The notes beneath the pieces were generated by a model. The model was not told where the DNA came from and made no database searches. It saw nothing but the letters and a program-made list of their open reading frames with translations. Below, in pieces: positions 13,522 through 14,056 of a stretch of 14,056 nucleotides of DNA (positions are counted from its first letter, which is position 1; every line of letters begins with the position of its first letter). Made by a program: the position numbers and the translations under genes. Source of the stretch: an uncultured Pseudorhodobacter sp. (GTDB lineage Bacteria; Pseudomonadota; Alphaproteobacteria; Rhodobacterales; Rhodobacteraceae); the NCBI GenBank assembly GCA_937910975.1, contig CALEMZ010000012.1:1-14056 (forward strand). The letters are read 5' to 3'.

Positions 13522-13593
13522 CCCTTGCTGTTTGCAATTTCCCGCGATCTTCGCCAAATTCCCCACAGCGCCACCGGACATGAGGGGAACAAA

Positions 13594-14037
13594 ATGTCTT
13601 TCAAGAAAACCGACGAAGCCTTGGCCCGCCTCAGCCCCGAACAATTCCGCGTAACCCAAAGAAATGGCACCGAACGCCCCTATACCGGCGAATATGATGA
13701 CCATTTCGCGCCCGGCATCTACGTTGATATCGTCTCGGGAGAGCCGCTCTTTGCCTCATCGGCCAAGTTCAATTCCGGCTGCGGTTGGCCTGCGTTTTCC
13801 AAGCCTATCGTTACTGGCAATGTCAATGAACTGCACGATAGCGCCCATGGTATGATCCGTACCGAAGTGCGCTCTGCCCATGGCGACAGCCACCTTGGCC
13901 ACGTGTTCAACGATGGCCCGCGCGAGATGGGTGGCCTGCGCTATTGCATCAACTCCGCCAGCCTGCGCTTTGTTCCGCGCGATGATATGGTGGCTGCGGG
14001 CTATGGCGATTACCTTGATCAGGCGGACGCGGGCTGA
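13594..14037 (+). CDS. msrB: MsrB, peptide methionine-(R)-S-oxide reductase
   Basis: 147 residues. The SelR domain is clear: FNSGCGWPAFSKP (59-71) with the likely resolving Cys63, HLGHVFNDGP (100-109) and the catalytic Cys118 in GLRYCINSASLRFVP. It reduces the R epimer of methionine sulfoxide in proteins. The two zinc-binding CxxC pairs of many MsrBs are missing: the first site reads YVDIVSGEPLF and the second HGDSHLGHVF, so this is the zinc-free type. The ATG at 13594 has GAGGGG six bases upstream, which favours it over the longer frame from 13525. It is separated from the hmg run by 134 bases and probably forms its own unit; the last 19 bases of the window are too short to show a next gene. 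Confidence 0.95.
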   Translation: MSFKKTDEALARLSPEQFRVTQRNGTERPYTGEYDDHFAPGIYVDIVSGEPLFASSAKFNSGCGWPAFSKPIVTGNVNELHDSAHGMIRTEVRSAHGDSHLGHVFNDGPREMGGLRYCINSASLRFVPRDDMVAAGYGDYLDQADAG

Positions 14038-14056
14038 TGGGCCAGCCGCTTCACCT

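Noticed and set aside
14037..14056. ATG overlapping the msrB stop (TGATG), possibly the start of a next gene such as msrA.
   Set aside because: Only 20 bases remain, which is not enough to support a coding call.

Overview
The window is GC-rich, tightly packed bacterial DNA. It resembles an alphaproteobacterium of the Rhodobacteraceae (Roseobacter group), judged from gene order, protein character and codon use; no phylogenetic test was possible. It carries two aromatic-degradation modules side by side. Almost every base is coding and no gene-free stretch exceeds about 135 bases.

Bases 1-2708 (+) hold the phenylacetyl-CoA epoxidase operon: the C-terminal tail of paaA, then paaB, paaC, paaD and paaE. 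The first four genes overlap at their stop/start junctions. Together they make the diiron monooxygenase that turns phenylacetyl-CoA into its 1,2-epoxide, plus its maturation factor (PaaD) and reductase (PaaE). Bases 2743-5874 (-) hold a converging operon paaG-paaI-paaK-tetR, read right to left and fully overlapped: ring isomerase, thioesterase, phenylacetate-CoA ligase and a TetR repressor. paaZ (5973-8003, +) diverges from paaG across 98 bases that contain an inverted repeat typical of TetR operators. A compact PaaX-family regulator follows paaZ at 8048-8788, so the cluster has two unrelated candidate regulators. Within the window the route runs ligase, epoxidase, isomerase, ring hydrolase/aldehyde dehydrogenase, with the thioesterase as a safety valve. 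paaF, paaH and paaJ are not seen and must lie elsewhere.

Bases 8783-13459 hold the homogentisate module. A MarR regulator (-) diverges from a plus-strand run: hmgA (homogentisate 1,2-dioxygenase), a metallo-beta-lactamase-fold protein with an eroded second metal site, a PHBH-like FAD monooxygenase, and a 61-residue DUF2783 protein. The monooxygenase may hydroxylate an aromatic acid to feed the dioxygenase, but its substrate cannot be read from sequence. maiA, fahA and hpd are absent from the window. At 13594-14037 a separate msrB (methionine-R-sulfoxide reductase) begins what looks like another unit.

No mobile element, CRISPR array, tRNA or rRNA was seen. The core genes are well known. The least explained part is the trio of degenerate MBL protein, FAD monooxygenase and DUF2783 downstream of hmgA.
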